Assembly (NCBI RefSeq): GCF_009765365.1
Contig: NZ_VTOM01000011.1
Span: 1 to 64,000, forward strand
DNA length: 64,000 bases
Reading direction: 5' to 3'
From: Antarcticirhabdus aurantiaca
Lineage (GTDB): Bacteria; Pseudomonadota; Alphaproteobacteria; Rhizobiales; Rhizobiaceae
Shown: positions 19,136-27,727 of the stretch, piece after piece
Layout of the letters: each line of letters starts with the position of its first letter
Position numbering within the stretch: the stretch's first letter is position 1
The notes under the pieces: generated by a model
What the model was told of the DNA's origin: nothing
Seen by the model: the letters and a program-made list of their open reading frames with translations, nothing else
Databases searched by the model: none
Program-made: the position numbers and the translations under genes

Positions 19136-21787
19136 TCAGCGCAGGGTGCGCTCGACGATGTCGGACAGATCGGTGGACAAACCGGGCCGTCCGGCGAGCC
19201 AAGTCAGGGCTTCGCGGGCTTTTTCGCGACGGCGCGGCTCCAATGTCTTCCACGACCGGAAGGTGGTGGCGATGCGGGCCGAGACCTGAGGGTTCAGGCG
19301 GTCGAGATCCAGCAGAACCTCCGCGACGAGCCTCTGCCCCGCGCCGTCGGCCCGGTTGAAGGCGAGCGGATTGGCGCTGGCGAAGCTGCCGAACAGCGAG
19401 CGGGCGCGGTTGGGATTGGCGAGGTTGAAGCGCGGGTGCCGGGCAAGCCCGGCGACGCGCTCGACCGTGCCTTCGTCGGGCACGCCCGCTTGAAGCGCGA
19501 ACCACTTGTCGAGGACGAGGTCGTCGTCCTCGAAGCGGCGGAAGAAGGCGTCGAGCGCCGCCCCGGCCTCGGCCGAGCCGGCGAACTGGTTGACGAGGAT
19601 CGACAGGCCCGCCAGCCGGTCCGTCATGTTGTCGGCGTCTCGGAAGCGCCTCTCGGCGGCAGTGAGGTCGCCCGTCGCGGCGGTGAGGAGGTCGAGCGCC
19701 GTGTTGGCGAGCGCGCGGCGTCCGGCGCTGTCGGCGTCGGGCGAGAAGGCGCCGCTCGGCCGGCCGGCCTCCGACAGCTTGGCGAAGAGCTCCGCGCCGT
19801 CCGCGCCGATCCGCCGCCGGGTGCTCTCGCGCGCGGCGTGGACGGCGGCCGGATCGACGTCGCTGCCGACCATGCGGCCGATCTCGGATTCGGACGGCAA
19901 CTGCAGGATCTGCGCTCGGAAGGCCGGCTCCAGCGTCTCGTCTCCGACGGAGGCGAGGATCGCCTCGACAAGCTTCGGGTCGAAGGTGACATCGGTTCCT
20001 CGGCGCGCCGCGGCCACGCCGGCCGTCAGCGCCCGGCCGACGAGGTCGGTGAGGACGCGCCAGCGGTTGAAGAGGTTCGGGTCCAGCCGCGACAGGGCGA
20101 GCGCGTCGTCTTCCGACTGGCGCATCTCCAGCGTCACGGGCGCCGAGAAGTCGCGCAGGATCGAGACCGCCGGCCGTGCGCCGAGCCCTTCGAAAACGAC
20201 GCTCTCGCGCGCCTTGCGCAGGTGGATGACGTCGCCCCGGACCTCGGCGCCCGAGACGGCTGCCGGCTCCATGTCGGCGCCGTTGGGACCGACGAGGCCG
20301 AAGCGTACCGGAATGTGGAAGGGCTCGGTTCCCGTGTCCGCCGCGCCCGGCTGCAGGCTTTGGACCAGGCTCAGCGTCAGCCGGCCCGCGCCCTCGTCGA
20401 AACGCTCCTCGACGGCCAGCGTCGGCGTTCCTGCCTGATTGTACCAGAGCGAGAACTGCTGGAGGTCCTCGCCCGTCGCGTCCTCGAACGAGCGCACGAA
20501 GTCCTCGATCGTCGCGGCCTCGCCGTCATGCCGCTCGAAGTAGAGGTCCATGCCCTTCTTGAAGCCGTCGGCCCCGAGGATGGTGTGGATCATCCGGCAG
20601 AGCTCGGCGCCCTTGTTGTAGACGGTCGCCGTATAGAAGTTGTTGATTTCCTTGTATTCCCGCGGCCGGACGGGATGCTGGAGCGGTCCCTGGTCCTCGG
20701 GGAACTGATGGGCCTTGAGGCCGCGGACCGAGCCGATGCGCTCGACGGTGGCGGAACGCTCGTCCGCCGTGAAGCGCTGGTCGCGATAGACCGTCAGGCC
20801 TTCCTTGAGGCACAGCTGGAACCAGTCGCGGCAGGTGATGCGGTTGCCGGTCCAGTTGTGGAAGTACTCGTGCGCGATCACCGTCTCGACGCCCGCATAA
20901 TCCGTGTCGGTCGCGGTGTCGGAGTCGAGCAGGACGTATTTGTGGTTGAAGACGTTGAGGCCCTTGTTCTCCATGGCCCCCATGTTGAAGTCGGAGATCG
21001 CGACGACGTTGAAGACGTCAAGGTCGTATTCGCGGCCGAAGCGCTCCTCGTCCCAGCGCATCGAGCGCTTGATCGCGTCCATCGCGTAGGCCGCGCGGCT
21101 CGCGAGGCCTTTCTCCGTGTAGATCGCGAGGTCCACGGGCCGGCCGCTCGCGGTCGTGAAGCTGTCGGTCAGGACGTCGAGATCGCCCGCGACGAGCGCG
21201 AAGAGGTAGGAGGGCTTGGGATGCGGGTCGTGCCAGAGCGCGTAGTGCCGCCCGCCGTCGAGCGGGCCGCCCTCCACGGGATTGCCGTTCGACAGGAGCA
21301 CGGGCGCCGCCGCCCGGTCCGCTTCGACACGCACCGTATAGGGCGCGAGGACGTCCGGCCGGTCGAGGAAATAGGTGATGCGGCGAAAGCCCTCGGCCTC
21401 GCACTGTGTGCACCAGACCCCGCGCGAGCGGTAGAGACCCATGAGCTTGGTATTGGTTTCCGGCACGATGCGCGTGCCGATGCTCAGGGTGAAGGCTCCG
21501 CTCGCCGGCAGGCCCTCGACGCGCAGGCTCGACGGGTCGGCCTCGTAATAGGAGCGCGAAAGCGTTTCGCCGTCGAGCGCGAGGCTCGTCAGCTCCAGCT
21601 CGTCGCCGTCGAGAAGCAGGGGCGCGTCCGCCGGAACGCCGTTGCGGCGCGACAAGGACAGGGTCGTCTCGATCTCCGCCCGTCCCTCGAACAGCTCGAC
21701 GGTCATCTCGACGCCATGCACCACGAAGTCGGTCGGCCGGTAGTCTTCGAGGCGGACGGTCTCGCCGCGCGGCGCTGGGCTGGACAT
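19136..21787 (-). CDS. pepN: Aminopeptidase N (M1 family zinc metallopeptidase)
   Basis: An 883-residue broad-specificity aminopeptidase. The substrate-recognition motif GAMENKGLN and the zinc site HEYFHNWTGNR (zinc ligands H306 and H310, with the downstream glutamate in LKEGLTVYRDQ) are all present. N-terminal beta-saddle and long C-terminal helical domain as in E. coli PepN, and the length agrees. The start at 21787 follows a good ribosome site (aaggga); an upstream in-frame ATG at 21844 is less well placed. Confidence 0.95.
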   Translation of the reverse strand: MSSPAPRGETVRLEDYRPTDFVVHGVEMTVELFEGRAEIETTLSLSRRNGVPADAPLLLDGDELELTSLALDGETLSRSYYEADPSSLRVEGLPASGAFTLSIGTRIVPETNTKLMGLYRSRGVWCTQCEAEGFRRITYFLDRPDVLAPYTVRVEADRAAAPVLLSNGNPVEGGPLDGGRHYALWHDPHPKPSYLFALVAGDLDVLTDSFTTASGRPVDLAIYTEKGLASRAAYAMDAIKRSMRWDEERFGREYDLDVFNVVAISDFNMGAMENKGLNVFNHKYVLLDSDTATDTDYAGVETVIAHEYFHNWTGNRITCRDWFQLCLKEGLTVYRDQRFTADERSATVERIGSVRGLKAHQFPEDQGPLQHPVRPREYKEINNFYTATVYNKGAELCRMIHTILGADGFKKGMDLYFERHDGEAATIEDFVRSFEDATGEDLQQFSLWYNQAGTPTLAVEERFDEGAGRLTLSLVQSLQPGAADTGTEPFHIPVRFGLVGPNGADMEPAAVSGAEVRGDVIHLRKARESVVFEGLGARPAVSILRDFSAPVTLEMRQSEDDALALSRLDPNLFNRWRVLTDLVGRALTAGVAAARRGTDVTFDPKLVEAILASVGDETLEPAFRAQILQLPSESEIGRMVGSDVDPAAVHAARESTRRRIGADGAELFAKLSEAGRPSGAFSPDADSAGRRALANTALDLLTAATGDLTAAERRFRDADNMTDRLAGLSILVNQFAGSAEAGAALDAFFRRFEDDDLVLDKWFALQAGVPDEGTVERVAGLARHPRFNLANPNRARSLFGSFASANPLAFNRADGAGQRLVAEVLLDLDRLNPQVSARIATTFRSWKTLEPRRREKAREALTWLAGRPGLSTDLSDIVERTLR

Positions 21788-21975
21788 GGTCGCTCCCTTC
21801 AGCTCGTGTTCTTCGTCACTAGAAGAGGAGGGCGGCTTTGCCAACGCCGGTGCTTGGCGCCGCCGAAGCGCTTCGGGCTCGACGCGACGGCGGAAGGGTC
21901 ATAAGTGATTCTGCGCAACGACTCCCGCACGCCCTGCGCGCCGCCCGTCGAGCCGCACCAGCCGAGGTTCTCGCG

Positions 21976-24279
21976 ATGACCATCCACACACCGAAGTTCG
22001 GGCTCGGCGCGTCGGTGCTGCGGTTGGAGGACGACCGCTTCGTGCGCGGGGCCGGCAGCTTCACCGACGACGAGGCGCGACCGGGTCTGCTTCACGCCTG
22101 GGTGCTGCGCTCGCCGCACGCCCACGCGCGCTTCACCATCGGCGATCTCGAGGCCGCGCGCGGCGCGCCTGGCGTTCGGCTGGTGATGACCCACGCGGAC
22201 GTGTCGGATTACGGCGCGGTCGCCTGCGAGACCCTGATCGAGCAGAAGGACGGGAGCCGCGTCGAGGCGCACGACATCCCGCTCCTGTGCGACGGCGTGG
22301 TGCGCCACGTCGGCGACGCCGTCGCCTTCGTGGTCGCGGAGACCGCGAGCCAGGCCATCGACGCGGCGGAGCTGATCGCTGTGGACTACGATCCGCTGCC
22401 CGCCGTCGCGGACATCGCCGCGGCGAGCGCCGCCGACGCCGCGCTGGTCTGGGACGGGGCGCCGGGCAACCTCGCCGGCCATCTGCACCTCGGCGACGAG
22501 GCGAAGACGGAAGACGCCTTCGGCAGGGCGGCCCGCACCGCCTCGATCGAGGTCGTCCAGAACCGCCTCGTGTCCAACTATCTCGAGCCGCGCTCGGCGA
22601 TCGGTGAATGGTCGCAGGCCGAGGACCGCTTCGTCCTGACCACGGCCTCGCAAGGGGTCCACGGCATCCGCAAGGCCCTCGCCGAGCCGGTGCTGAAGAT
22701 CGAGCCCGCGAAGCTCCGGGTCGTCACGCCCGACGTCGGCGGCGGCTTCGGCACCAAGGCCTGCGCTTATCGCGAGCAGGCGCTCGTCCTGATCGCGGCG
22801 AAGGTGCTCGGCGCCCCGGTGAAGTGGACCGCCGACCGCGGCGACCATTTCGTGTCCGACGCGCAGGGGCGCGACAACCTCGCCAAGGCGACGATGGCCA
22901 TGGACGAGGACGGGCGCTTCCTCGCCCTTCGCATCGCGATCGACGCCAACATGGGCGCCTATCTCAGCCAGGGCGGGCCGATCGTGCCCTGGCTCGGCAT
23001 GACCATGGCGCCGGGCCTCTACGACATCGAAGCGATCAGCGTCGATTGCCGCCTCGTCTTCACCAACACCGTGCCCGTCGACGCTTATCGCGGCGCTGGC
23101 CGGCCGGAGGCGGCTTACCTCATCGAGCGCCTCGTCGACGCCTGCGCGCTGGAGATGGGCATCTCGCCCGTCGAGATCCGCCGGCGCAACTTCATCCCGG
23201 TCGACAAGCTGCCCTACAAGACCGCCGCCGGCCGCCTCTACGACACGGGCGAATGGAACGGCCACCTGACGGAAGCGCTGCGCCGCGCCGACTGGGACGG
23301 CTTCGCGGCGCGGCGCGAGGCGGCCCGCGCGGACGGAAGGCTGCGCGGCATCGGCCTCTCGACCTATGTCGAGGCCTGCGCCTTTCCGGGCTCCGAACCC
23401 GCCCATGTCCGGCTGACGGAGACCGGCCGCGTCGAGGTGCGGATCGGCACGCAGTCGAACGGCCAGGGTCATAAGACGGCCTATGCGCAGTTCGTCGCCG
23501 AGGCGCTGAAGCTCGACTATGCCAGCATCGACGTGCGCCAGGGCGACACGGACGAGCTCGACGACGGCGGGGGCACCGGCGGCTCGCGCTCGATCCCGCT
23601 CGGCGCCGTGTCGGTCCGCCGCGGGGCGCAGGCGCTCGCCGAGAAGCTGAAGCGCCTCGCCGCCGACGAGCTGGAAGCCTCGCCCGCCGACATCGAGATC
23701 GCGGACGGCGAGGCGCGCGTCGTCGGCACGGACCGGGCGCTGGGCTTCGCGGAGCTTGCCGCCCGCGCCAAGGATCCGGAGGACATCCGCGCCGTCGGCG
23801 AATTCCGCCAGGACGAGTGCACCTATCCGAATGGGACCCATGTCTGCGAAGTCGAGATCGAGGAGGACACGGGCGTCGTCTCGATCGTCCGCTACACGAT
23901 CGTCGACGATTTCGGCGTGACGGTGAACCCCGTGCTGCTGGCCGGTCAGATCCACGGCGGCGTCGCGCAGGGCATCGGTCAGGCGCTCTGCGAGGAGGCG
24001 GTCTATTCGCCGGACGGGCAGCTGGTGACGGCGAGCTTCATGGACTACGCCATGCCGCGCGCCTCGGAATTTCCGTTCTTCGACTTCAAGACGCGCAACG
24101 TGCCCTCGACCACCAACGCCCTCGGGATCAAGGGTGCCGGCGAGGCGGGGACGATCGGGGCCGCGCCCGCCGTGATGAACGCCGTCGCCGACGCGTTGCG
24201 ACAGGTCGGCGTTTCGCGCGTCGACATGCCGGCGAGCCCGCAGCGGATCTGGAACCTGATCCAGGCGGCGCGGGCTTGA
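21976..24279 (+). CDS. Xanthine dehydrogenase-family molybdopterin-binding subunit (form II CoxL-like)
   Basis: A 767-residue large subunit of a molybdenum hydroxylase. It shows the AYRGAGRPEAAY active-site loop, typical of form II CoxL-like proteins rather than true CO dehydrogenase (AYRCSFR), the GGGFGTKACAYREQ molybdopterin segment, and the catalytic glutamate in KGAGEAGTIGA near the C-terminus. Substrate unknown; aldehydes or N-heterocycles are usual. No FAD (CoxM) or 2Fe-2S (CoxS) subunit gene is adjacent, so partners must be encoded elsewhere. It is divergent from pepN across 188 bp and followed 80 bp later by a DMT permease. Confidence 0.88.
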   Translation: MTIHTPKFGLGASVLRLEDDRFVRGAGSFTDDEARPGLLHAWVLRSPHAHARFTIGDLEAARGAPGVRLVMTHADVSDYGAVACETLIEQKDGSRVEAHDIPLLCDGVVRHVGDAVAFVVAETASQAIDAAELIAVDYDPLPAVADIAAASAADAALVWDGAPGNLAGHLHLGDEAKTEDAFGRAARTASIEVVQNRLVSNYLEPRSAIGEWSQAEDRFVLTTASQGVHGIRKALAEPVLKIEPAKLRVVTPDVGGGFGTKACAYREQALVLIAAKVLGAPVKWTADRGDHFVSDAQGRDNLAKATMAMDEDGRFLALRIAIDANMGAYLSQGGPIVPWLGMTMAPGLYDIEAISVDCRLVFTNTVPVDAYRGAGRPEAAYLIERLVDACALEMGISPVEIRRRNFIPVDKLPYKTAAGRLYDTGEWNGHLTEALRRADWDGFAARREAARADGRLRGIGLSTYVEACAFPGSEPAHVRLTETGRVEVRIGTQSNGQGHKTAYAQFVAEALKLDYASIDVRQGDTDELDDGGGTGGSRSIPLGAVSVRRGAQALAEKLKRLAADELEASPADIEIADGEARVVGTDRALGFAELAARAKDPEDIRAVGEFRQDECTYPNGTHVCEVEIEEDTGVVSIVRYTIVDDFGVTVNPVLLAGQIHGGVAQGIGQALCEEAVYSPDGQLVTASFMDYAMPRASEFPFFDFKTRNVPSTTNALGIKGAGEAGTIGAAPAVMNAVADALRQVGVSRVDMPASPQRIWNLIQAARA

Positions 24280-24359
24280 AGGGGGCGCCGCCGAGCGGCG
24301 AAACGAGGATCTAAGGGGGCCGGAGCGGCGTCGCCGACGCCGGGCCGGAGCATCGCATC

Positions 24360-25325
24360 ATGGACAGTTCGCCAGCCGCGATCAGCGCGGCGCCCAACCC
24401 GACGCTTGGCATCGGCCTGAAATGCCTGTCCGTGCTGGTTTTCGTCGCGATGCAGACCTCGATCAAGATCGGCGGACAGGGCATCCCGGCGGGCGAGATC
24501 GTCTTCTTCCGATCCTTCTTCGCCCTGCTGCCGGTCTTCATCTATCTCGCTTGGCTCGGCCAAGTTCGCACGGCGCTCCGAACGGATGACCTCGGCGGAC
24601 ACTTCATCCGCGGCGCGGTCGGCGTGTCGTCCATGGGGCTCGGCTTCTTCGCGCTGACGCGGCTGCCCTATCCCGAATGGATCTCGATCTCCTACGCGAC
24701 GCCGCTTCTCACCGTCGTCTTCGCGGCTCTGTTTCTCGGCGAGGTCGTGCGCGCCTATCGCTGGACGGCGGTCGTGGTGGGCCTTGTCGGCGTCCTCGTG
24801 GTTCTGGCGCCCAACCTCTCGCTGCTCAGCGCCGAGGACGCTCTCGCGCCGGCGGGCGACGAGCAGGCGGTCGGCGCGCTCGCCTCGATGGCATCGGCCG
24901 TCTTCGCCGCCTTCGCCATGATCCAGGTGCGACGGCTTGTGAGAAAGGAGAACACGGCGACGATCGTCGTGTTCTTCTCGCTGACCTGCTCGGCCATCGC
25001 GCTCCTGACGGTCTGGAACTGGGTCCTGCCGACGCCCTGGCAGGCCTTCTGGCTGGTCATGGCGGGGCTGTTCGGCGGCGTCGGCCAGCTTCTGCTCACC
25101 GCCTGCTACCGCTACGCCGACACCTCCACCATCGCGCCGTTCGAATACACCTCGCTGCTTCTGGCCATCGCCATCGGCGCAATCCTGTTCAACGAGGCGA
25201 TCTACGTGACGACGCTGATCGGCGGCGCGATCGTGGTGGGAGCGGGGATCTTCATCATCTGGCGCGAGCGCCGGCTTGGCATCGAGCGCGCCAAGGCAAG
25301 GCGCGTCTCGACGCCGAACGGCTGA
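24360..25325 (+). CDS. DMT-superfamily (EamA) transporter
   Basis: A 321-residue inner-membrane permease with about ten hydrophobic helices in two EamA repeats (about 18-150 and 175-305), seen in YPEWISISYATPLLTVVFAALFLGE at the end of the first repeat and the matching ADTSTIAPFEYTSLLLAIAIG stretch in the second. Substrate cannot be read from sequence; relatives export metabolites or amino acids. It may be co-transcribed with the molybdenum hydroxylase upstream (80-bp gap). Confidence 0.8.
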   Translation: MDSSPAAISAAPNPTLGIGLKCLSVLVFVAMQTSIKIGGQGIPAGEIVFFRSFFALLPVFIYLAWLGQVRTALRTDDLGGHFIRGAVGVSSMGLGFFALTRLPYPEWISISYATPLLTVVFAALFLGEVVRAYRWTAVVVGLVGVLVVLAPNLSLLSAEDALAPAGDEQAVGALASMASAVFAAFAMIQVRRLVRKENTATIVVFFSLTCSAIALLTVWNWVLPTPWQAFWLVMAGLFGGVGQLLLTACYRYADTSTIAPFEYTSLLLAIAIGAILFNEAIYVTTLIGGAIVVGAGIFIIWRERRLGIERAKARRVSTPNG

Positions 25326-25328
25326 GGA

Positions 25329-25706
25329 TCAGTTGACGCTGGCGGCGGGCGGGTTCTCGACCGACTCCGCGGTCGCCGAAACCGTCACGGTGTCGCCGCT
25401 GGCGCTCGCGCCGAGCAGCGGCAGCGTCGCCTCGCCGCCACCCTCGCGCGCGATCGTCAGGGTGCCGCCGTCGGACGTGTCCGACGACTTGGCGACGGAG
25501 GTGACCATTCCGAGCGTTTGACCGCCGGCGCCGATCACGGTCTTCCCGATCCAGCTTTCGACGTCCTCCCGGCCGACGCCCGAATCCTGCGCTTCCTGCG
25601 TTTCGGTGGCGCCCGGCGTCGCGGGAGCGGTCTGGGCGGCCGCCGGCACGGCGGCGAGCGCCGACAGAAGCAGGGTCGCGGCGAGGAGGCTTCTCGAATT
25701 CTGCAT
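25329..25706 (-). CDS. Secreted PRC-barrel-like protein
   Basis: A 125-residue protein with a Sec signal peptide (about 1-25, ending VPAAAQ). The mature part contains one short domain of PRC-barrel type (ESWIGKTVIGAGGQTLGMVTSVAKS through GEATLPLLGASASGDTVTVSATAESV). Such periplasmic PRC-barrel proteins are common in alphaproteobacteria and of unclear role. The start at 25706 is the ATG that opens the signal peptide. Converges with the DMT gene (3-bp gap) and is divergent from the disrupted phoX. Confidence 0.7.
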   Translation of the reverse strand: MQNSRSLLAATLLLSALAAVPAAAQTAPATPGATETQEAQDSGVGREDVESWIGKTVIGAGGQTLGMVTSVAKSSDTSDGGTLTIAREGGGEATLPLLGASASGDTVTVSATAESVENPPAASVN

Positions 25707-25859
25707 GGGGATCGGTTCTCCGATGGTTGAGGTGGGACGACCCTTTGCCAAGCTCCGCCGGCGCGGCACGTTCCCTCGTCATGGAACTTTCATCGAAGCG
25801 TCACGGATCGCGACGGCGCCGAGCCTGTTGAGCGATTGACGCGAAGGTTTGACCCGCTC

Positions 25860-25877
25860 CTGTCATCCAACTGTGAT
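25860..25877 (+). promoter_or_regulatory. Pho box upstream of the host phoX
   Basis: Two PhoB half-sites, CTGTCAT (25860-25866) and CTGTGAT (25871-25877), spaced 11 bp apart as in the canonical Pho box. They lie 60 bp upstream of the phoX start, so the gene was PhoB-controlled before it was interrupted. Confidence 0.8.
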
Positions 25878-25936
25878 CTCGCCCGGTTAGGGCGCGCCTT
25901 GGAACGGCTCCAATAAAGCTTCCGAGGAAGATCCCG

Positions 25937-26408
25937 ATGACCGAACACCAGCGCCCCCGTGCCTTCGCCACCAGCCGCCTCGAAGAGGCCGACGGCGAGG
26001 GCCTGAACCCGACCACGAACCGCACGATGGGCGAGATCATCGCGAGCCGCTTCTCGCGCCGCGACTTCCTGCGCGGCTCGCTCGCCGCCACCGCCATCGC
26101 CGCGACGGTGAGCCCGGCCGCGCTGATGCTGGCTGACGAGGCGAAAGCGCAGGGCACCGGCGGCTCGCGCTTCGCCTTCAAGGAGGTCGAGGCCGGCGTC
26201 GACCAGACGCACCACGTCGCCGAAGGCTACGACGCCGATGTCCTGCTGCGCTGGGGCGACCCGCTCTTCTCCGATTCGCCGAAGTTCGACCCGACCGCCC
26301 AGACGCCCGAGGCGCAGGCTCGCCAGTTCGGCTACAACAACGACTATGTCGGCTTCATCCCGCTGGAGGAGGGCTCCTCCACGCACGGCCTCCTGGTGGT
26401 GAACCACG
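25937..26408 (+). pseudogene. phoX: Host PhoX-family alkaline phosphatase, truncated at codon 157 by island insertion
   Basis: The first 157 residues of a PhoX-type phosphatase (full length about 650). It begins with a long pre-Tat segment and a twin-arginine motif (SRRDFLRG, R41-R42), followed by the conserved ADVLLRWGDPLFSD and YVGFIPL segments. The match to the family ends in HGLLVVNH; the next residues would normally be EYTN, but the DNA changes to unrelated sequence after 26408 and a stop follows at 26420-26422. The 3' part of the gene is not in the window. Truncation removes the calcium/iron catalytic site, so it is inactive. Ribosome site gaggaag precedes the start. Confidence 0.88.
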
Positions 26409-26447
26409 TTATCTTACATTAGCGATGTGTCCGCACGACCGTAGGGG

Positions 26448-26509
26448 CTATGGAAGAGGAGGGGCGGCGCACTCCCCAAAGTGCCGTAGCCGCCCCTCCT
26501 CTTCCATAG
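26448..26509. repeat. Large inverted repeat/hairpin 40 bp inside the island end
   Basis: Two 21-nt arms, perfectly complementary (26448-26468, starting ctatggaagaggaggg, and 26489-26509), enclose a second small stem gcact/agtgc with a CCCCAA loop; CGTA is the only unpaired bulge. There is no T run, so it is not an ordinary terminator. Its position suggests a role in recombination or insulation of the end; it could also be a small miniature element. Confidence 0.75.
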
Positions 26510-27268
26510 GTCCGGATCCAGTTAGCTCTTGAACCCGACCGCCAGGGCGGGCTTGTAGCGGTCCCGCACACGCATGCGTCGATGAAGGCTACGCGCAGTC
26601 CAATGAAGCGCGTGAGCGCGTGCCAGCTTTGAGATCCGTCGAAAGCGCATGTGGTCCGATCGCGTGGGCCGAGGATGGACGCCACGCCACGCCTTCCGAA
26701 TGCCGGGCGGGCCAAGATCGCACCGCTTCCACTGCCTGATACCGGCCCGCCTATGAACCGACCCTTTGGGCAGTTCATGCCGTGCCGGAGGACGCCCAAG
26801 CGCCGCGCGGGCTGCCGCGACGCGGCCGTGGCCAGATGGGTCATCACAAACGCGCGGCGGTATGAGAAGTCCATACCGATGGACGGTCGCCCTCGTGTCG
26901 GCCACCGGGCAGCCCCTATCGCCACCCTTTCGGCGCGGCATTCGGGAACGCCATGCGAACTCCGACGGGAACAAGGTCGACCAAGCCCGGGACCCGCTCC
27001 CGCGGGCAGCGACATCCATGTTGTCGGATCAGCTTCGGTCCATCGTTCCGTCCTTGATCACGGAGCCGGTTCCGGCACTTCCAACTGACGGCACCAGCCC
27101 GTCAGGCAAGCCTTGCCGAGGTCTCGTGCCGGGGGTTTGACCGCGCCCCAACCCTCATTCCATCGAAGGCTTTCGTTCCACTTACGGGCGGCCAACCACG
27201 TTGCCCACCGAGTGACTAACACCCTAAAATTGAAAACTGCGAGGTGGTTCAACGTCCACCTTGAAGAT

Positions 27269-27421
27269 GAACGAATCCTTGAAGGTGAGCAAAATTCCAT
27301 GAACGAATCCTAAAAATTCCGAGAGATGAGAGTATCGAGTCCTACGGCCGTGACATGAGTCCTGTAACGAGTCCTTAGATGCGTGATCCTATGTGGTGAA
27401 AGATCATTAGAGCGAATCCTT
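27269..27421 (+). repeat. Helically phased array of CGA(A/G)TCCT repeats upstream of the recombinase operon
   Basis: Copies of an 8-bp core: cgaatcct at 27272, 27304 and 27412, cgagtcct at 27336 and 27368, and tgagtcct at 27357. Intervals between starts are 32, 32, 21, 11 and 44 bp, all close to multiples of one DNA turn, so a protein bound to each would sit on the same face. It ends about 300 bp before the first recombinase. Likely binding sites for a recombinase, the small HTH protein or a regulator. Confidence 0.65.
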
Positions 27422-27727
27422 GCGCTTGGACAAATGAGAAATCAGCCGCATGCAATCACCCGTTTGTGGAATATATGTTGCGAAGTGCTAATGTATGACT
27501 GATTATATTTTGAGATTGACGGGGGAGGCAGGATGATTGTTGGGTAGGGTTTCCTCAAATCTCCACCAAAGGTCTGCCTCGTCGCAAGTCGCGGAGCTTC
27601 CGCATGCCAGCAGAGGTTCGCCTCCAGGTTCGCATGCGTCATCGGTGCCGGGCCGCATCCTGCGCACGGCCTGCGACCAGGTGCTCGGTGACTGGCTTGA
27701 AGCGGCCCGACGGATCGGGACGGTTGG

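Larger units (their letters stand above)
26409..27727. other. Non-coding left terminal region of the island
   Basis: About 1.3 kb with no convincing gene on either strand. Open frames on the minus strand (to 27019) lack a recognisable family, ribosome site or codon pattern. It contains a large hairpin near the junction (26448-26509), a GC-rich stretch (26510-27150) and an AT-richer tract (27190-27540) with a repeat array. It probably holds the recombination site and the promoter of the recombinase operon. Confidence 0.6.

Noticed and set aside
21976-24279. Carbon monoxide dehydrogenase large subunit
   Set aside because: The active-site loop reads AYRGAGR, not the AYRCSFR of true CO dehydrogenases, and coxS/coxM are absent.
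26448-26509. Large hairpin as a terminator for phoX
   Set aside because: No T run on either side, and it lies in foreign DNA downstream of a truncated gene.
26400-26520. tRNA gene as integration site
   Set aside because: No tRNA-like cloverleaf at the junction; the interrupted sequence is the phoX coding region.
26419-27019. Minus-strand open frames of about 165-200 codons at the island's left end
   Set aside because: High GC makes long frames common; no ribosome site, no family motif, and the frames run through the hairpin arm.
27269-27421. Short repeat array considered as a CRISPR
   Set aside because: Repeats are only about 8-12 bp, spacing is irregular (11-44 bp) and no cas gene is present.
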